Source: Desulfovibrio piger (lineage in GTDB: Bacteria; Desulfobacterota; Desulfovibrionia; Desulfovibrionales; Desulfovibrionaceae). From it: a DNA stretch of 63,817 nucleotides. Positions within the stretch are counted from its first letter, which is position 1. Each line of letters starts with the position of its first letter. Shown one piece after another: positions 25,237 through 33,941 of the stretch. A program made the translations under genes and the position numbers. Below the pieces are notes generated by a model. It had not been told where the DNA came from, searched no databases, and saw only the letters and a list, made by a program, of their open reading frames with translations. The stretch is taken from the NCBI RefSeq assembly GCF_012843875.1, contig NZ_JABAFY010000012.1, forward strand, positions 1 through 63,817. Direction: 5' to 3'.

Positions 25237-26352
25237 ATGACCACACTTGCTGCGCTGACCACGCCCTGTCTGCTGCTGGAAGACGAAAAGCTCCAAGCCA
25301 ATATGGACCGGCTGGCCCGCCGCCTGCATGAGCGCGGCGTCTCCCTGCGGCCCCATCTCAAGACCTGCAAGAATATCGAGATCGCCCGCCGCTGCATGGA
25401 AAGCCCCTCCGGCCCGGCCACGGTCTCCACACTGGCGGAAGCCGAATATTTCGCCGCAGGCGGTGTGCATGACATCTGTTACGCCGTCGGCATCGCTCCC
25501 AACAAACTGGAGCGCGTGGCCGAACTACGCCGGCGCGGCATCGACCTGAGCGTGGTGCTGGACAATGAGGAAAGCGCCCGGCTGCTGGTGGACTTTGCCC
25601 GGCAGCGGGACTGCCGTCTGGCCGTGCTGCTGGAGATAGACTGCGACGGACACCGGGCCGGACTGCGCCCCGACGATCCCCGCCTGACGGCCATCGCCGC
25701 CCTGCTGCGGGACGGCGGCCAGGAGGTCCGCGGCGTCTTGACCCATGCGGGCTCTGCCTACGACCTGCCCACCACGGAAGCCATCGCCGCTCTGGCCGTG
25801 CAGGAATGCGCCGCGGCCAATACGGCGGCCCGGCTGCTGCGGGAAGCCGGCTTCCCCTGCCCTGTGGTCAGCGTCGGTTCCACGCCCACGGCCTTTTTCG
25901 GTGAGGATTTTTCCGGCATCACGGAAGTCCGGGCCGGTGTCTATGTCTTCCAGGATCTTGTCATGGCCGGTCTGGGCGTCTGCCGCCCCGAAGACCTGGC
26001 CCTTTCCGTGCTGACCACGGTCATCGGCCGCCAGAGCGACGGCAGCGCCCTGATCATCGACGCGGGCTGGATGGCCCTTTCCCGTGATACGGGCCTGCCC
26101 TGGAAGCGGGAAGAGTTCGGCTACGGGCTCGTCTGCGACGAAGCCGGGAACCTGATCCCCGGCCTGCGCGTCACGGAGACCAATCAGGAGCACGGCATCG
26201 TCAGCGGGCCTTCCTGCCCTGCCCTGCCTGCGGGCAGCCGGCTGCGCATCCTGCCCATCCACGCCTGCGCCACCGCCGCCTGCTTCGACAGTTATACCGT
26301 CCTGCGTGAAGGACGGATCAGCGGCCGCCTTGAACGCTGCCGGGGCTGGTAA
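25237..26352 (+). CDS. DSD1-type PLP enzyme (D-serine/D-threonine aldolase-dehydratase family)
   Basis: 371 residues from the ATG at 25237 behind AAGGAGG. The alanine-racemase-like N-terminal barrel carries the PLP lysine in RPHLKTCKN. VLLEIDCDGHRAGL, GVLTHAGSAY and VSVGSTPT follow. The C-terminal beta domain ends with LPIHACATAA; this His-x-Cys pair matches the zinc site of eukaryotic-type D-serine dehydratase and related D-threonine aldolases. Likely reactions are D-serine deamination or D-threonine/D-hydroxy-amino-acid cleavage. Which one cannot be read from sequence. Its pairing with selU looks incidental. Confidence 0.85.
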   Translation: MTTLAALTTPCLLLEDEKLQANMDRLARRLHERGVSLRPHLKTCKNIEIARRCMESPSGPATVSTLAEAEYFAAGGVHDICYAVGIAPNKLERVAELRRRGIDLSVVLDNEESARLLVDFARQRDCRLAVLLEIDCDGHRAGLRPDDPRLTAIAALLRDGGQEVRGVLTHAGSAYDLPTTEAIAALAVQECAAANTAARLLREAGFPCPVVSVGSTPTAFFGEDFSGITEVRAGVYVFQDLVMAGLGVCRPEDLALSVLTTVIGRQSDGSALIIDAGWMALSRDTGLPWKREEFGYGLVCDEAGNLIPGLRVTETNQEHGIVSGPSCPALPAGSRLRILPIHACATAACFDSYTVLREGRISGRLERCRGW

Positions 26353-26363
26353 ACAGCCGCATC

Positions 26364-26406
26364 TTTTGGCCGCACGAAACACAATTTGCCTTTCGTGCGG
26401 CCAAAA
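26364..26406. terminator. bidirectional terminator
   Basis: A perfect 16-base-pair stem (26364-26379 with 26391-26406) closes an 11-base loop and starts 11 bases after the stop of the PLP enzyme. It is flanked by T on one strand and A on the other. Confidence 0.9.
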
Positions 26407-26485
26407 ATCCAATGCTTTTCCCTGCTTGCCTTCTGTGCGACTTCGTGTAACCTACTCGTCACATCATTGACGCGAGGTCGTAACA

Positions 26486-27322
26486 ATGGACGGACATGTC
26501 CTGCTTCTTGTGCTGGCTGCAGCCCTGCTGCATGCCACCTGGAACAGCATCGTCAAAGGCGGCTCCAACAAACTCTTCGAATCTTCCATGAACGCCCTGG
26601 GCGGCGGGCTGGGGGCCCTGCTCATCCTGCCCTTCCTGCCCGCACCGGCGCCGGAATCCTGGGGTCTGCTGGCTCTTTCCTGTTGTTTCCACCTGACATA
26701 CTACATCTGCATCTCGCAGGCCTATGACAAGGTGGATCTCTCCATGGGCTATACCATCATGCGCGGCTGTGCCCCCATGATCACGGCCCTGGCCCTGCTG
26801 CTGCTCGGCAATCACATCAGTCTCACCGTCTGGGGCGGCGTCCTCCTGCTCTGCCTCGGCATCCTGACCCTGACCCTGGAGCACGTCCACAAGGGCGCCC
26901 GCGCCGCGGACATCCTCATCTGTCTGCGCACCTCCCTGGTCATCGCGGGCTATACGCTGGCCGATGGCTACGGCGCCCGTGCCAGCGGCAACGGCGTCAG
27001 CTACACCTGCTGGATCTTCTTCCTCAATATCTTCCCCATCCATGCCTATGTGCTCTGGCGGCACGGCGGCACCTACATCAGCTATCTGCGGAAGCGCGCG
27101 GCCACGGGCCTGTTCGGCGGCCTGTGCGGTCTGGGCTCCTACGGCATCGCCCTCTGGGCCATGACCCTGGCCCCCATCGCCCTGGTGGCGGCCCTGCGCG
27201 AGACCTCCGTGATCTTCGGCATGCTGCTGGCCGTCATCTTCCTGCATGAACGGCTTTCCCGCTCGCGCATCATGGCCATCCTCATCGTCATGGGCGGGGC
27301 CATGCTGATACGGCTCGGCTGA
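26486..27322 (+). CDS. EamA/DMT-family transporter
   Basis: 278 residues with about nine to ten helices. It begins MDGHVLLLVLAAALLHATWNSIVKG, the usual opening of EamA proteins in this subfamily, has DLSMGYTIMRGCAPMITAL in the first repeat and ends ETSVIFGMLLAVIFLHERLSRSR in the second. It is distinct from the other two EamA proteins in the window. The substrate is unknown. A hairpin at 27353-27376 lies between it and the TetR gene. Confidence 0.83.
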   Translation: MDGHVLLLVLAAALLHATWNSIVKGGSNKLFESSMNALGGGLGALLILPFLPAPAPESWGLLALSCCFHLTYYICISQAYDKVDLSMGYTIMRGCAPMITALALLLLGNHISLTVWGGVLLLCLGILTLTLEHVHKGARAADILICLRTSLVIAGYTLADGYGARASGNGVSYTCWIFFLNIFPIHAYVLWRHGGTYISYLRKRAATGLFGGLCGLGSYGIALWAMTLAPIALVAALRETSVIFGMLLAVIFLHERLSRSRIMAILIVMGGAMLIRLG

Positions 27323-27352
27323 TTTTTCCCGATCTTTTCATCCGTTGTGCCG

Positions 27353-27380
27353 GGCAGGCCGCTTCGGCGGCCTGCCTTCC
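27353..27380 (+). terminator. hairpin with a cUUCGg tetraloop
   Basis: GGCAGGCCGC (27353-27362) pairs perfectly with its complement at 27367-27376 around TTCG, a very stable tetraloop. The T-run is weak, so it may be a partial terminator or an RNA end. Confidence 0.6.
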
Positions 27381-27456
27381 CGTCCTGCCGGAGCCCGCAC
27401 CCTTTGCCGCGATACAACAACAGTCGCCTTTTTCCTGCCCAGCCCCAAGGATAGCC

Positions 27457-28032
27457 ATGCCCCGCCCTTCCAGAAAAATCGCCATCATGCAGGCCGCTGC
27501 CAGGCTCTTTGCGGCCAAAGGCTACAACGCCGTCTCGGTACGCGATATCGCAGCCGAGATGGAACTGACGCCGGCTTCGCTCTATTACTACTTTCCTGAC
27601 AAGGAGACCCTGTACCGGCAGACCCTGGTCATGGTGTTCACCGGCGTGCAAAGCGCGTTCAAGGCCCCGCAGGGGACCACCGGCATCGAAAAAATGGAAT
27701 GCCTCATCAGGAACGTCGTCACCTACTGCTGCGGCAATCCCATCTTCACCCGCCTTCTACTCCGCGAGCTCAACGAAGGGCTGGAAGAGCGTCTCCACTT
27801 CCTCGCTGACAGCGTTTTTGCCACCCTTCACGAGAACTTCATCAAGATACTTGCCCAGTACGGGATACGGGATACGGAACGGATCATGGAATCCATCGAA
27901 AGTTCCCTCATCGGCTACCTGCAGCTCAGCCGGGTATCGCACAGCCTCCGGCATTATGCCGGCCACCCTCTGACGGCTGCCGTCATCGCGGAACGGATAT
28001 GCGCCCAGATCCGCCGGGAACTTCAGCCCTGA
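27457..28032 (+). CDS. TetR-family transcriptional regulator
   Basis: 191 residues. The N-terminal helix-turn-helix is typical (IMQAAARLFAAKGYNAVSVRDIAAEMELTPASLYYYFPDKETLY). The ligand domain (about 60-191) contains a TYCCGNPIFTRLLLREL segment resembling the DUF1956/CecR-type or YbiH-like group. Its 3' end overlaps the 3' end of the convergent ABC-2 permease gene by 50 bases, an unusual arrangement. It may control that efflux operon or the EamA gene upstream. A second TetR regulator sits at the head of the efflux operon. Confidence 0.85.
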   Translation: MPRPSRKIAIMQAAARLFAAKGYNAVSVRDIAAEMELTPASLYYYFPDKETLYRQTLVMVFTGVQSAFKAPQGTTGIEKMECLIRNVVTYCCGNPIFTRLLLRELNEGLEERLHFLADSVFATLHENFIKILAQYGIRDTERIMESIESSLIGYLQLSRVSHSLRHYAGHPLTAAVIAERICAQIRRELQP

Positions 28033-29140
28033 GCAGACGCTGGGCCTTCCAGGCCGCCAGGACCACGGCATTGAGCAGGATCAGCTGGCCCCAGAATGGC
28101 AGGACATCGACCAGCGTCGCTCCGCGGAAGGCCATCAGCATATAGCCGGAAATGGCAGGTGTGGCAGGCACGAACTGGGCCAGACAGGCAAAAGGCAGGG
28201 GCATGGCCTGCAACGGCCAGATGGTGCCGCTCAGGAAGAGGAAGGGGATGGACGTAGGGAGCATGAGCAGCAGGACCGTATGCTCCTTGCTGAAATATTC
28301 CCCCAGCATGCTGCCCAGGAAATGGCATACGCTGAAAAAGGGCAGCAGAAAGAACAGCAGTACGGCAAAATCCCGGACAGGCAGCAGGTCGTCCACCTGC
28401 TGCAGCACAAACAGATAATAGAAGGCAAAGATCAGGCCAAGACACAGGGCCAGCAGCACTCTGCCCGCTGCAGCGGCCATGCCGTCGGGGGCCTGGGGAA
28501 AGCTCTCCTTCCGGGTCACGGCCAGCATGGCGCAGCCGATGATCATGATCTGCTGCAAGATCAGCACGAACACGGGCGGGACCGCATTGCTGGCATAATT
28601 GCCCGCGGGATTGTACAGCAGCCGGGCATCGATGCGTCCCCGCACCTGCAGGGCCAGCGCCGCGCTTTCCGGTACGCCCTGTTTGCGCAGGCGCTCCACG
28701 CGGGCCCCTGCTCCCAGGTTTTCCGTGGCCAGCCGCCCTCCCTGTACCAGCATGCCGTAGGACAGCAGATGAGCCGCCTCACTGTAGAACGGCACCACGG
28801 TCTCCTGCCCGCGCAACAGTCCCCGCTCAAAATCCCGCGGTACCACGATGCCGCCCACCATGTCACCCGACCGCAGATCGGCAAAGGCCTGCCCCAGATC
28901 GGCATAGCGATGCAGGCGTATCCCTTCCGTGGCATCCAGACTGCGCAACAGCTGGCGGCTGCTGGTGCTGCCATCCTGATCCACGGCAAAAAACGGCAGA
29001 TCCTGCGGGACCTCATAAAAATACGGGCTGGGATACAGCAGCGAATAGAACAGGATGCCCACGATGAAGATGGAACGGGCACCACGGGAGGCCGCCAATA
29101 CGGCGCATTCCGCACAAAAGCTCTCCAGTATTTTCTTCAT
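27983..29140 (-). CDS. ABC-2 type efflux permease
   Basis: 385 residues from Met at 29140, which overlaps the upstream permease stop by 4 bases. An N-terminal helix is followed by a periplasmic domain (FFAVDQDGSTSSRQLLRSLD, GGIVVPRDFERGLLRG) and five to six C-terminal helices with FLFLSGTIWPLQAMP, all typical of YbhS/YbhR-type permeases. Such proteins export drugs or small toxic compounds with an HlyD adaptor. The last 50 bases lie antisense to the TetR gene. Confidence 0.87.
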   Translation of the reverse strand: MKKILESFCAECAVLAASRGARSIFIVGILFYSLLYPSPYFYEVPQDLPFFAVDQDGSTSSRQLLRSLDATEGIRLHRYADLGQAFADLRSGDMVGGIVVPRDFERGLLRGQETVVPFYSEAAHLLSYGMLVQGGRLATENLGAGARVERLRKQGVPESAALALQVRGRIDARLLYNPAGNYASNAVPPVFVLILQQIMIIGCAMLAVTRKESFPQAPDGMAAAAGRVLLALCLGLIFAFYYLFVLQQVDDLLPVRDFAVLLFFLLPFFSVCHFLGSMLGEYFSKEHTVLLLMLPTSIPFLFLSGTIWPLQAMPLPFACLAQFVPATPAISGYMLMAFRGATLVDVLPFWGQLILLNAVVLAAWKAQRLLRAEVPGGSGRISVPR

Positions 29141-30273
29141 CGGGCGATCTCCTCTTCCTGACGGCGCGAACGCAGGCCATGGAACAGGCTCCCCAGTCCG
29201 CCGTACACGCAGGCCAGCAGGCATAGGGCCCCCAGGATGGGCCAGTGCTGGCCCAGGGCATCGCCCATCTGGATCACGCTGCCTTCCAGCCGCAGCAGCT
29301 GGGTGGACGGCAGCAGCCCCGACCAGAAACGGGCAAAAGGCGGCATGGCCAGCTGCGGGAAGGTGATCCCGGCAAAGGCAAAGGCCGGGGATGCCAGTCC
29401 CGAGACCATCATCAGGGCCAGAAGAATCTCGTCGCACAGGCCCGCGATAAAGACCGCCAGAGCCGCGCAGGCCAGCGAGAACAGCAGATAGATCGCGCAG
29501 ACCGTCAGGATGGGGGCCTGCACGGGGAAGTAGCCGCGCGCAGCCAGCAGGCCTGTCTGGAGGCAGCCCAGCATCCCCACAAGCAGGGCCGCCGGACAGA
29601 CACTGCCCCAGACCCGCGCCATGGAAGGCCGTTCCGGACGCAGACGGTGCAGGACGCAGACGCTGTACAGCAGGGAGGTCAGTTGCAGCAGGATGGGCAG
29701 GAAGGAATGGACGAGGAAGATCTTGTAATTGGCCGCGGGATTGCCCAGTGAACGCAGATCCAACCCTATCCCCGCTGTCTGCCAGTCCGCCTGTACCGGA
29801 GGGACCCCGGATCGGCGCAGCGTATCGGTAAAGGCCAGCTTCCAGCCGGCAGTGCCAAGATCCACCAGATCCCGCCGCAGGACGCTGCCCACCGGCATAT
29901 GTTGCCCATCGATATAGGCTATGGCCTGCACAGGACGCCGGCGGAGCAGATCCCGCTCAAAATGGCGTGGTATCACCAGCACGGCGAAGACTTCGCCACG
30001 GCGGATGGCGTCCCTGCCCTCGTCCGGTGAGGCGAGCAGCGCCGCAACACGCGCACTGGGCAGGGCATCCACCCGGCGGATCAGCTCGCGGGACGTACTG
30101 CTGCCATCAAGGTCGCAGACGGCTACGGGCAAGCGGCGGAGCAGGCCATCCGCAAACAGCCCATCAAGGATGACCATGCCGGACAGGGGCGCCATGAGCA
30201 GCAGCCAGATGAAGAGCCTGTCCCGTGGCCAGGAGCGGACTTGCGCCAGGGCGGCGGCCCAGAATGAGCCCAT
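29137..30273 (-). CDS. ABC-2 type efflux permease
   Basis: 378 residues. It has the same plan as the following permease: an N-terminal helix (RLFIWLLLMAPLSGMVILDG), a periplasmic domain (VAVCDLDGSSTSRELIRRVD, AVLVIPRHFERDLLRR) and about six C-terminal helices. The two are probably ancient duplicates that form a heterodimer. It overlaps the HlyD gene upstream by 1 base and the second permease by 4 bases. No ABC ATPase gene is found in this operon. Confidence 0.87.
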   Translation of the reverse strand: MGSFWAAALAQVRSWPRDRLFIWLLLMAPLSGMVILDGLFADGLLRRLPVAVCDLDGSSTSRELIRRVDALPSARVAALLASPDEGRDAIRRGEVFAVLVIPRHFERDLLRRRPVQAIAYIDGQHMPVGSVLRRDLVDLGTAGWKLAFTDTLRRSGVPPVQADWQTAGIGLDLRSLGNPAANYKIFLVHSFLPILLQLTSLLYSVCVLHRLRPERPSMARVWGSVCPAALLVGMLGCLQTGLLAARGYFPVQAPILTVCAIYLLFSLACAALAVFIAGLCDEILLALMMVSGLASPAFAFAGITFPQLAMPPFARFWSGLLPSTQLLRLEGSVIQMGDALGQHWPILGALCLLACVYGGLGSLFHGLRSRRQEEEIAR

Positions 30274-31283
30274 CAGTGTCCATCCTCCATGACGGGATCG
30301 AAAGGCCAGGCAAAAATGACGCTCATGCCCGGCCGCAGACCGGGGACGGGCTTCACGGGGCGTCCCCGGACTTCAAAGGTCTTCAGGTCGAAAGAATCCG
30401 AATTGTTGGTGGCGCGCCAGGTGGCGTAATTGCCCAGCGGCGCCATGTAATCGACCCGAAAGACCACCTTTTTGCCGGACAGCGCGGGGATCTGCCCCAC
30501 CAGCAGCCTGCCCATGCGGACATCCTGCAGCTGGTCCTCGCGGACCTGGATCACCATCCACAGATCATCCAGTTCGATGAGCGTCACCAAAGGATAGCCC
30601 GGCGCCACCAGTTCCCCCACGTCCACAAGGACCTTGCTGATCTCCCCATCCACGGGCGAGCGCAGCTCCACGTCCCGCGCCATGCTCTCCACTTCCTGCA
30701 GGCGCGCTTCCAGTGCCTGGGTGGCAGCCCTGGCCGCCGCGATGTCCTCCTGCCGCGAACCGGTGACGGCTTCTTCCAGCGCGGCCTTCATGGCGAGCTC
30801 GCGGGCCCGGGCCTGGGTCAGGGCATTGACCGCTTCATCATAGCGCTGGGTGGAGACGGCCTGCTGCGCATGCAGGACACGGCAGCGGGCGTGGGTCTTT
30901 TCCGCCAGGGCCAGCGCCGCCACAGCTTCCTGATGCTGCTGGTGCAGGCGGCGGATCTCTTCTTCGCGCGTCCCGTTGAGCGCTTTTTCCAGCTGGGCCC
31001 GCGCCCGTTCCAGCTCCTGACGGGTCTGCAGCACACGGGCCTCCATCTCCGTCCCGTCCAGGCGCAACAGCAGATCGCCCTGCCGCACGGGCGCCCCGTC
31101 CCGCCCCGGTGTCGCGGCCACCCGGGCCGAGAATTTGGCCGCGACATCTATCCGCGTCCCGTCCATCTCTCCCTGGATGAAGGTGTTTTCCCGGTCGACA
31201 TCCAGCAGGCCGGACAAAGCCATGACCGCGATCCCCGCAGCCACCAGCCCCAGTACTGCCGGCAACAAGAAACGACGCATCAT
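30273..31283 (-). CDS. HlyD/YbhG-type periplasmic adaptor (membrane fusion protein)
   Basis: 336 residues. An N-terminal anchor (FLLPAVLGLVAAGIAVMAL) is followed by a barrel-sandwich half (FSARVAATPGRDGAPVRQGDLLLRLD), a long alpha-helical hairpin (about 75-215, rich in Ala, Glu and Arg), the second half-motif (ELRSPVDGEISKVLVDVGELV) and a C-terminal beta barrel. It should link the inner-membrane permeases to an outer-membrane channel. The gene order adaptor-permease-permease matches ybhG-ybhS-ybhR with the ATPase gene ybhF missing. Confidence 0.88.
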   Translation of the reverse strand: MMRRFLLPAVLGLVAAGIAVMALSGLLDVDRENTFIQGEMDGTRIDVAAKFSARVAATPGRDGAPVRQGDLLLRLDGTEMEARVLQTRQELERARAQLEKALNGTREEEIRRLHQQHQEAVAALALAEKTHARCRVLHAQQAVSTQRYDEAVNALTQARARELAMKAALEEAVTGSRQEDIAAARAATQALEARLQEVESMARDVELRSPVDGEISKVLVDVGELVAPGYPLVTLIELDDLWMVIQVREDQLQDVRMGRLLVGQIPALSGKKVVFRVDYMAPLGNYATWRATNNSDSFDLKTFEVRGRPVKPVPGLRPGMSVIFAWPFDPVMEDGH

Positions 31284-31294
31284 CTTTTCCTCCT

Positions 31295-31939
31295 TCAGCG
31301 GGCCAGTATCCCCCGGAAGAGCATCCCGGCCAGTTCCCGGGCATCCGCCTCCGCATCACGCGCAGGAGAGATCGCAGAGAACATGGGATAATCACGCAGG
31401 ATGCTGAACGCCATATCCACCAGCAGGAAGGCTTTCAGGGCGCTGTCTTCTCCTGCAGGACCGGCCTTTGCCAGGATGCGGCCGATGACGTCCAGCAGGG
31501 GCAGGAATAGGGCCGAATGCAGATCGCGTGTTTTTTCGTCGCCCACATGCAGCGAACGCCGCAGCAGCAGGAACCAGGACTGGTGGTGCTGCTTGCGTAT
31601 GAACGTGGTCAGGATCGCCGTGATCTCCGTCTGCAACATGCCGCACAGGGCTGCGGCATCCGTCTCCGCAGCCAGGGCCTCCTCCAGACGGCGTGTCATG
31701 GGGCGCACGATGCTGCCCAGATTCTCGAAAATGACGGTACGGGCCGCATCGTACAGGCCCTCCTTGCCGCCGAAATGGAAAGAGATGAGCCCCTGATTGC
31801 AGCCGGCCAGCCCGGCGATATCTCGAGTGCTCGTCCCCTCGAAGCCGCGTTCCCCAAACAGGACCAGGGCCGCTTCCAGCAAGGCCATCCGGGTAGCCTC
31901 TCCCTTGCTGCGTCTTTTATCCTCCAGCATATCGTCCAT
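31295..31939 (-). CDS. TetR-family regulator, CecR-like
   Basis: 214 residues from Met at 31939 behind GGAGGAAG. The DNA-binding domain reads ALLEAALVLFGERGFEGTSTRDIAGLAGCNQGLISFHFGGKEGLY. The CNQGLISFHF helix and the following DUF1956-like ligand domain resemble CecR/YbiH, the repressor that heads ybhGFSR-type efflux operons. It is the first gene of the efflux operon, 11 bases before the adaptor, so it probably represses its own operon through the palindrome at 31980-31999. Confidence 0.85.
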   Translation of the reverse strand: MDDMLEDKRRSKGEATRMALLEAALVLFGERGFEGTSTRDIAGLAGCNQGLISFHFGGKEGLYDAARTVIFENLGSIVRPMTRRLEEALAAETDAAALCGMLQTEITAILTTFIRKQHHQSWFLLLRRSLHVGDEKTRDLHSALFLPLLDVIGRILAKAGPAGEDSALKAFLLVDMAFSILRDYPMFSAISPARDAEADARELAGMLFRGILAR

Positions 31940-31970
31940 GCTCTTCCTCCTGCCCTGGACCGTAGCGCTC

Positions 31971-31999
31971 CCTATAATTTTAGTCAATCAATCGATTAA
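31971..31999 (-). promoter_or_regulatory. promoter with overlapping palindrome for the efflux operon
   Basis: On the minus strand TTAATC (complement at 31994-31999) and TATAGG (complement at 31971-31976) are 17 bases apart. The imperfect palindrome TTAGTC-N8-GATTAA (31980-31999) covers the -35 and the spacer. This is the usual place for a TetR repressor site. Confidence 0.5.
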
Positions 32000-32270
32000 A
32001 AAAGAAGGGGAGCCTTTGTCTTTTTTCTCCGATACGGCAAAGTTATCCAGGGAATACTGCCCATAAACCGGACTTCCCATATCTATTAACATTCGAACAA
32101 TCGTTAAATAAAAAATACTCCTCTGGTGAGATGGCAGGAAAGGCTCCTCTCCCCCCTTCCGTTCTGCACCAGGCCGGAGGCCTCCCCGCAACCTCCTAAT
32201 CCCTCCTCTATCCGGCAGGCACGCCTGCCGGATTCTCTTGTCTACGGGCTTCATTTCCTGACGGCCCTGC
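32000..32270. other. gene-free interval with a second palindrome
   Basis: No gene is recognised. TTAAC (32086-32090) and GTTAA (32103-32107) form an inverted repeat centred on TTCGAA in an AT-rich patch. It may be another regulator site upstream of the efflux operon. Confidence 0.4.
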
Positions 32271-32273
32271 CTG

Positions 32274-32304
32274 ACATGAAAAACGCAGGTCCTAGGACCT
32301 GCGT
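32274..32304 (-). terminator. terminator of the glucokinase gene
   Basis: A perfect 22-base palindrome (32283-32304, ACGCAGGTCCT and its complement) is followed on the minus strand by TTTTT. A T-run on the + side also allows termination in that direction. Confidence 0.8.
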
Positions 32305-32366
32305 CATCTTTTTTCTCCGGCTTTCCCCAGCGGAAGACACCGGTGCGTCTGTTTTTGCAGAGCTGG

Positions 32367-33377
32367 CTATCTCCCTGTCGGCACCCCGGCCAGATTCGCC
32401 CCCAGCCAGGCCGCGCCCCACAGTCCACTGTACGCATCCGTGTAACGGCGGACAGGGATACGCTCCAGCACCCCCAGCTCCGGAGCCAGAGAAAAACCTT
32501 CCGCAAAAGCCGGATGCTCTGTGACCGCAGGATTGCGCAACACCATGCCCCCGGTGAGGAAAAGGCCGCTGTAACACAGCGTGGCCAGCCCCCAGTGCGC
32601 ACATGTCCGCCCCAGGAAACGGGCATACCAGCGCAGGGTCGGATGATCCCCCACCAGACCTTCGGCCGCCGCAGCGGCAGGCGTCAGATCCCGGCCCGTC
32701 AGAAAGTGGTGCAGCACGGCCAGACCGCGCCCCGTGACCACATCATCAGGACGCAGCAATGACCGTCCCAGCCGTTCACGGGCAAAGACCGCGAAGTCCT
32801 CTTCTTCCCGCCCCAGAAAGGCAAAGGCCTGATGCCCGGACTCTGACGGCAGGGGCGACCAGCGCAACCGCCCGCCGTCCGTCTGCGGGACCAGCCAGCC
32901 GGACCCCAGTCCCGTACCGCCCCCCAGCACGGCCACAGGCGCAGGCACCTCCCCGGGAGAACGATGCGACGGACAAGGGATGTCAGCCGGTCCCAGCAGA
33001 TGCAGGGACCGCTCCCCCACCCGGGTCAGGCAGGCGCAGGCCTCACAGACGAAATCATTGACCACACGGGCCCGGCGCAGACCGAACTGCGGCATGACGG
33101 CATTCAGATCTATCCGCAAGGGAGCATTGCTCAGACGAGCGCGCAGGCCATCCTGCACAGGCCCGGCAACGCCCATGACCAGCGCTGCCACCCGTGACAG
33201 CGGGGTGTGCAGACAGCTTTCCCACTGCTGCAGGACCGCATCACTGTCCTGCAGGCCGGCTGTCGGACACGTTTCCACAGCCTCCAGATCCAGCCCCCGG
33301 GGCGTGGCGGCAAAACGGGCAAAACGGCAGTGGGTCCCCCCCAGATCGATGGCGGCAAGCATGTGCATGGTCTTCAT
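32367..33377 (-). CDS. glk: glucokinase
   Basis: 336 residues. AAIDLGGTHCRFARF is the phosphate-1 motif of Glk-type kinases, LVMGVAGPV and VVNDFVCEA follow, VAVLGGGTGLGSGWL is the adenosine-side loop, and LFLTGGMVLRNP closes the site. It phosphorylates glucose with ATP in the cytoplasm. It may feed glucose freed by the debranching enzyme and amylase of the glycogen operon into glycolysis, although the genes are 20 kb apart. Met4 (33368) is an alternative start. Confidence 0.88.
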   Translation of the reverse strand: MKTMHMLAAIDLGGTHCRFARFAATPRGLDLEAVETCPTAGLQDSDAVLQQWESCLHTPLSRVAALVMGVAGPVQDGLRARLSNAPLRIDLNAVMPQFGLRRARVVNDFVCEACACLTRVGERSLHLLGPADIPCPSHRSPGEVPAPVAVLGGGTGLGSGWLVPQTDGGRLRWSPLPSESGHQAFAFLGREEEDFAVFARERLGRSLLRPDDVVTGRGLAVLHHFLTGRDLTPAAAAAEGLVGDHPTLRWYARFLGRTCAHWGLATLCYSGLFLTGGMVLRNPAVTEHPAFAEGFSLAPELGVLERIPVRRYTDAYSGLWGAAWLGANLAGVPTGR

Positions 33378-33617
33378 TCTCCGTACGACGTGTTCCCGCC
33401 AGCCTACGCAGGACGGCCCTGCAGGTCAAAAGGGCAGACACAGACGGCAGGAGCTGGCCCTGTATTGGCCCAGGACGGCACAGCAAATGCCGTTTGTTTC
33501 TATCTCTATCCCGGCGGGATACTTTTCCTTCATGGCTGCCTGCTCGACTACGGACGCACACTCTGTCATACTGGCGGGAGCAGTGGCCGTCCCGTCCCTT
33601 TCAGCCCCGGAGTACCC

Positions 33618-33941
33618 ATGGCCCGCAAAAACGACTCGCGTTTCCTTCAGGCGAACCGGGAAGCCCTGTTCGCCCTGGCCGCCTACGCCCTGTATTTCCT
33701 CTGGTGGTATCTGACAGCCTACGGACTGGGGAGCGATTCCCCGGACAACTACAGCTATACGCTGGGCATGCCGGACTGGTTCTTCTACAGCTGTGTGCTG
33801 GGTTACCCTGTAGCCTGTCTGCTCGTCTGGGGACTGGTGCGCTTTTTCTTCAAGGACATGCCCCTTGACGATGACGATGCGTCACAGGCATCGGAAGCGC
33901 CCTCCTCCGAAAACCATCCCGGCCGGGAGGAACGTCCATGA
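33618..33941 (+). CDS. YhdT/DUF997 small membrane protein
   Basis: 107 residues with two helices (EALFALAAYALYFLWWYLTAYG and the WFFYSCVLGYPVACLLVWGLVRFF region) and an acidic C-terminal tail. DUF997 proteins are regularly encoded directly before panF, as here: the stop overlaps the panF start by 4 bases. The role is probably as a small subunit or stabiliser of the symporter. GGAG precedes the ATG at 33618. Confidence 0.82.
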   Translation: MARKNDSRFLQANREALFALAAYALYFLWWYLTAYGLGSDSPDNYSYTLGMPDWFFYSCVLGYPVACLLVWGLVRFFFKDMPLDDDDASQASEAPSSENHPGREERP

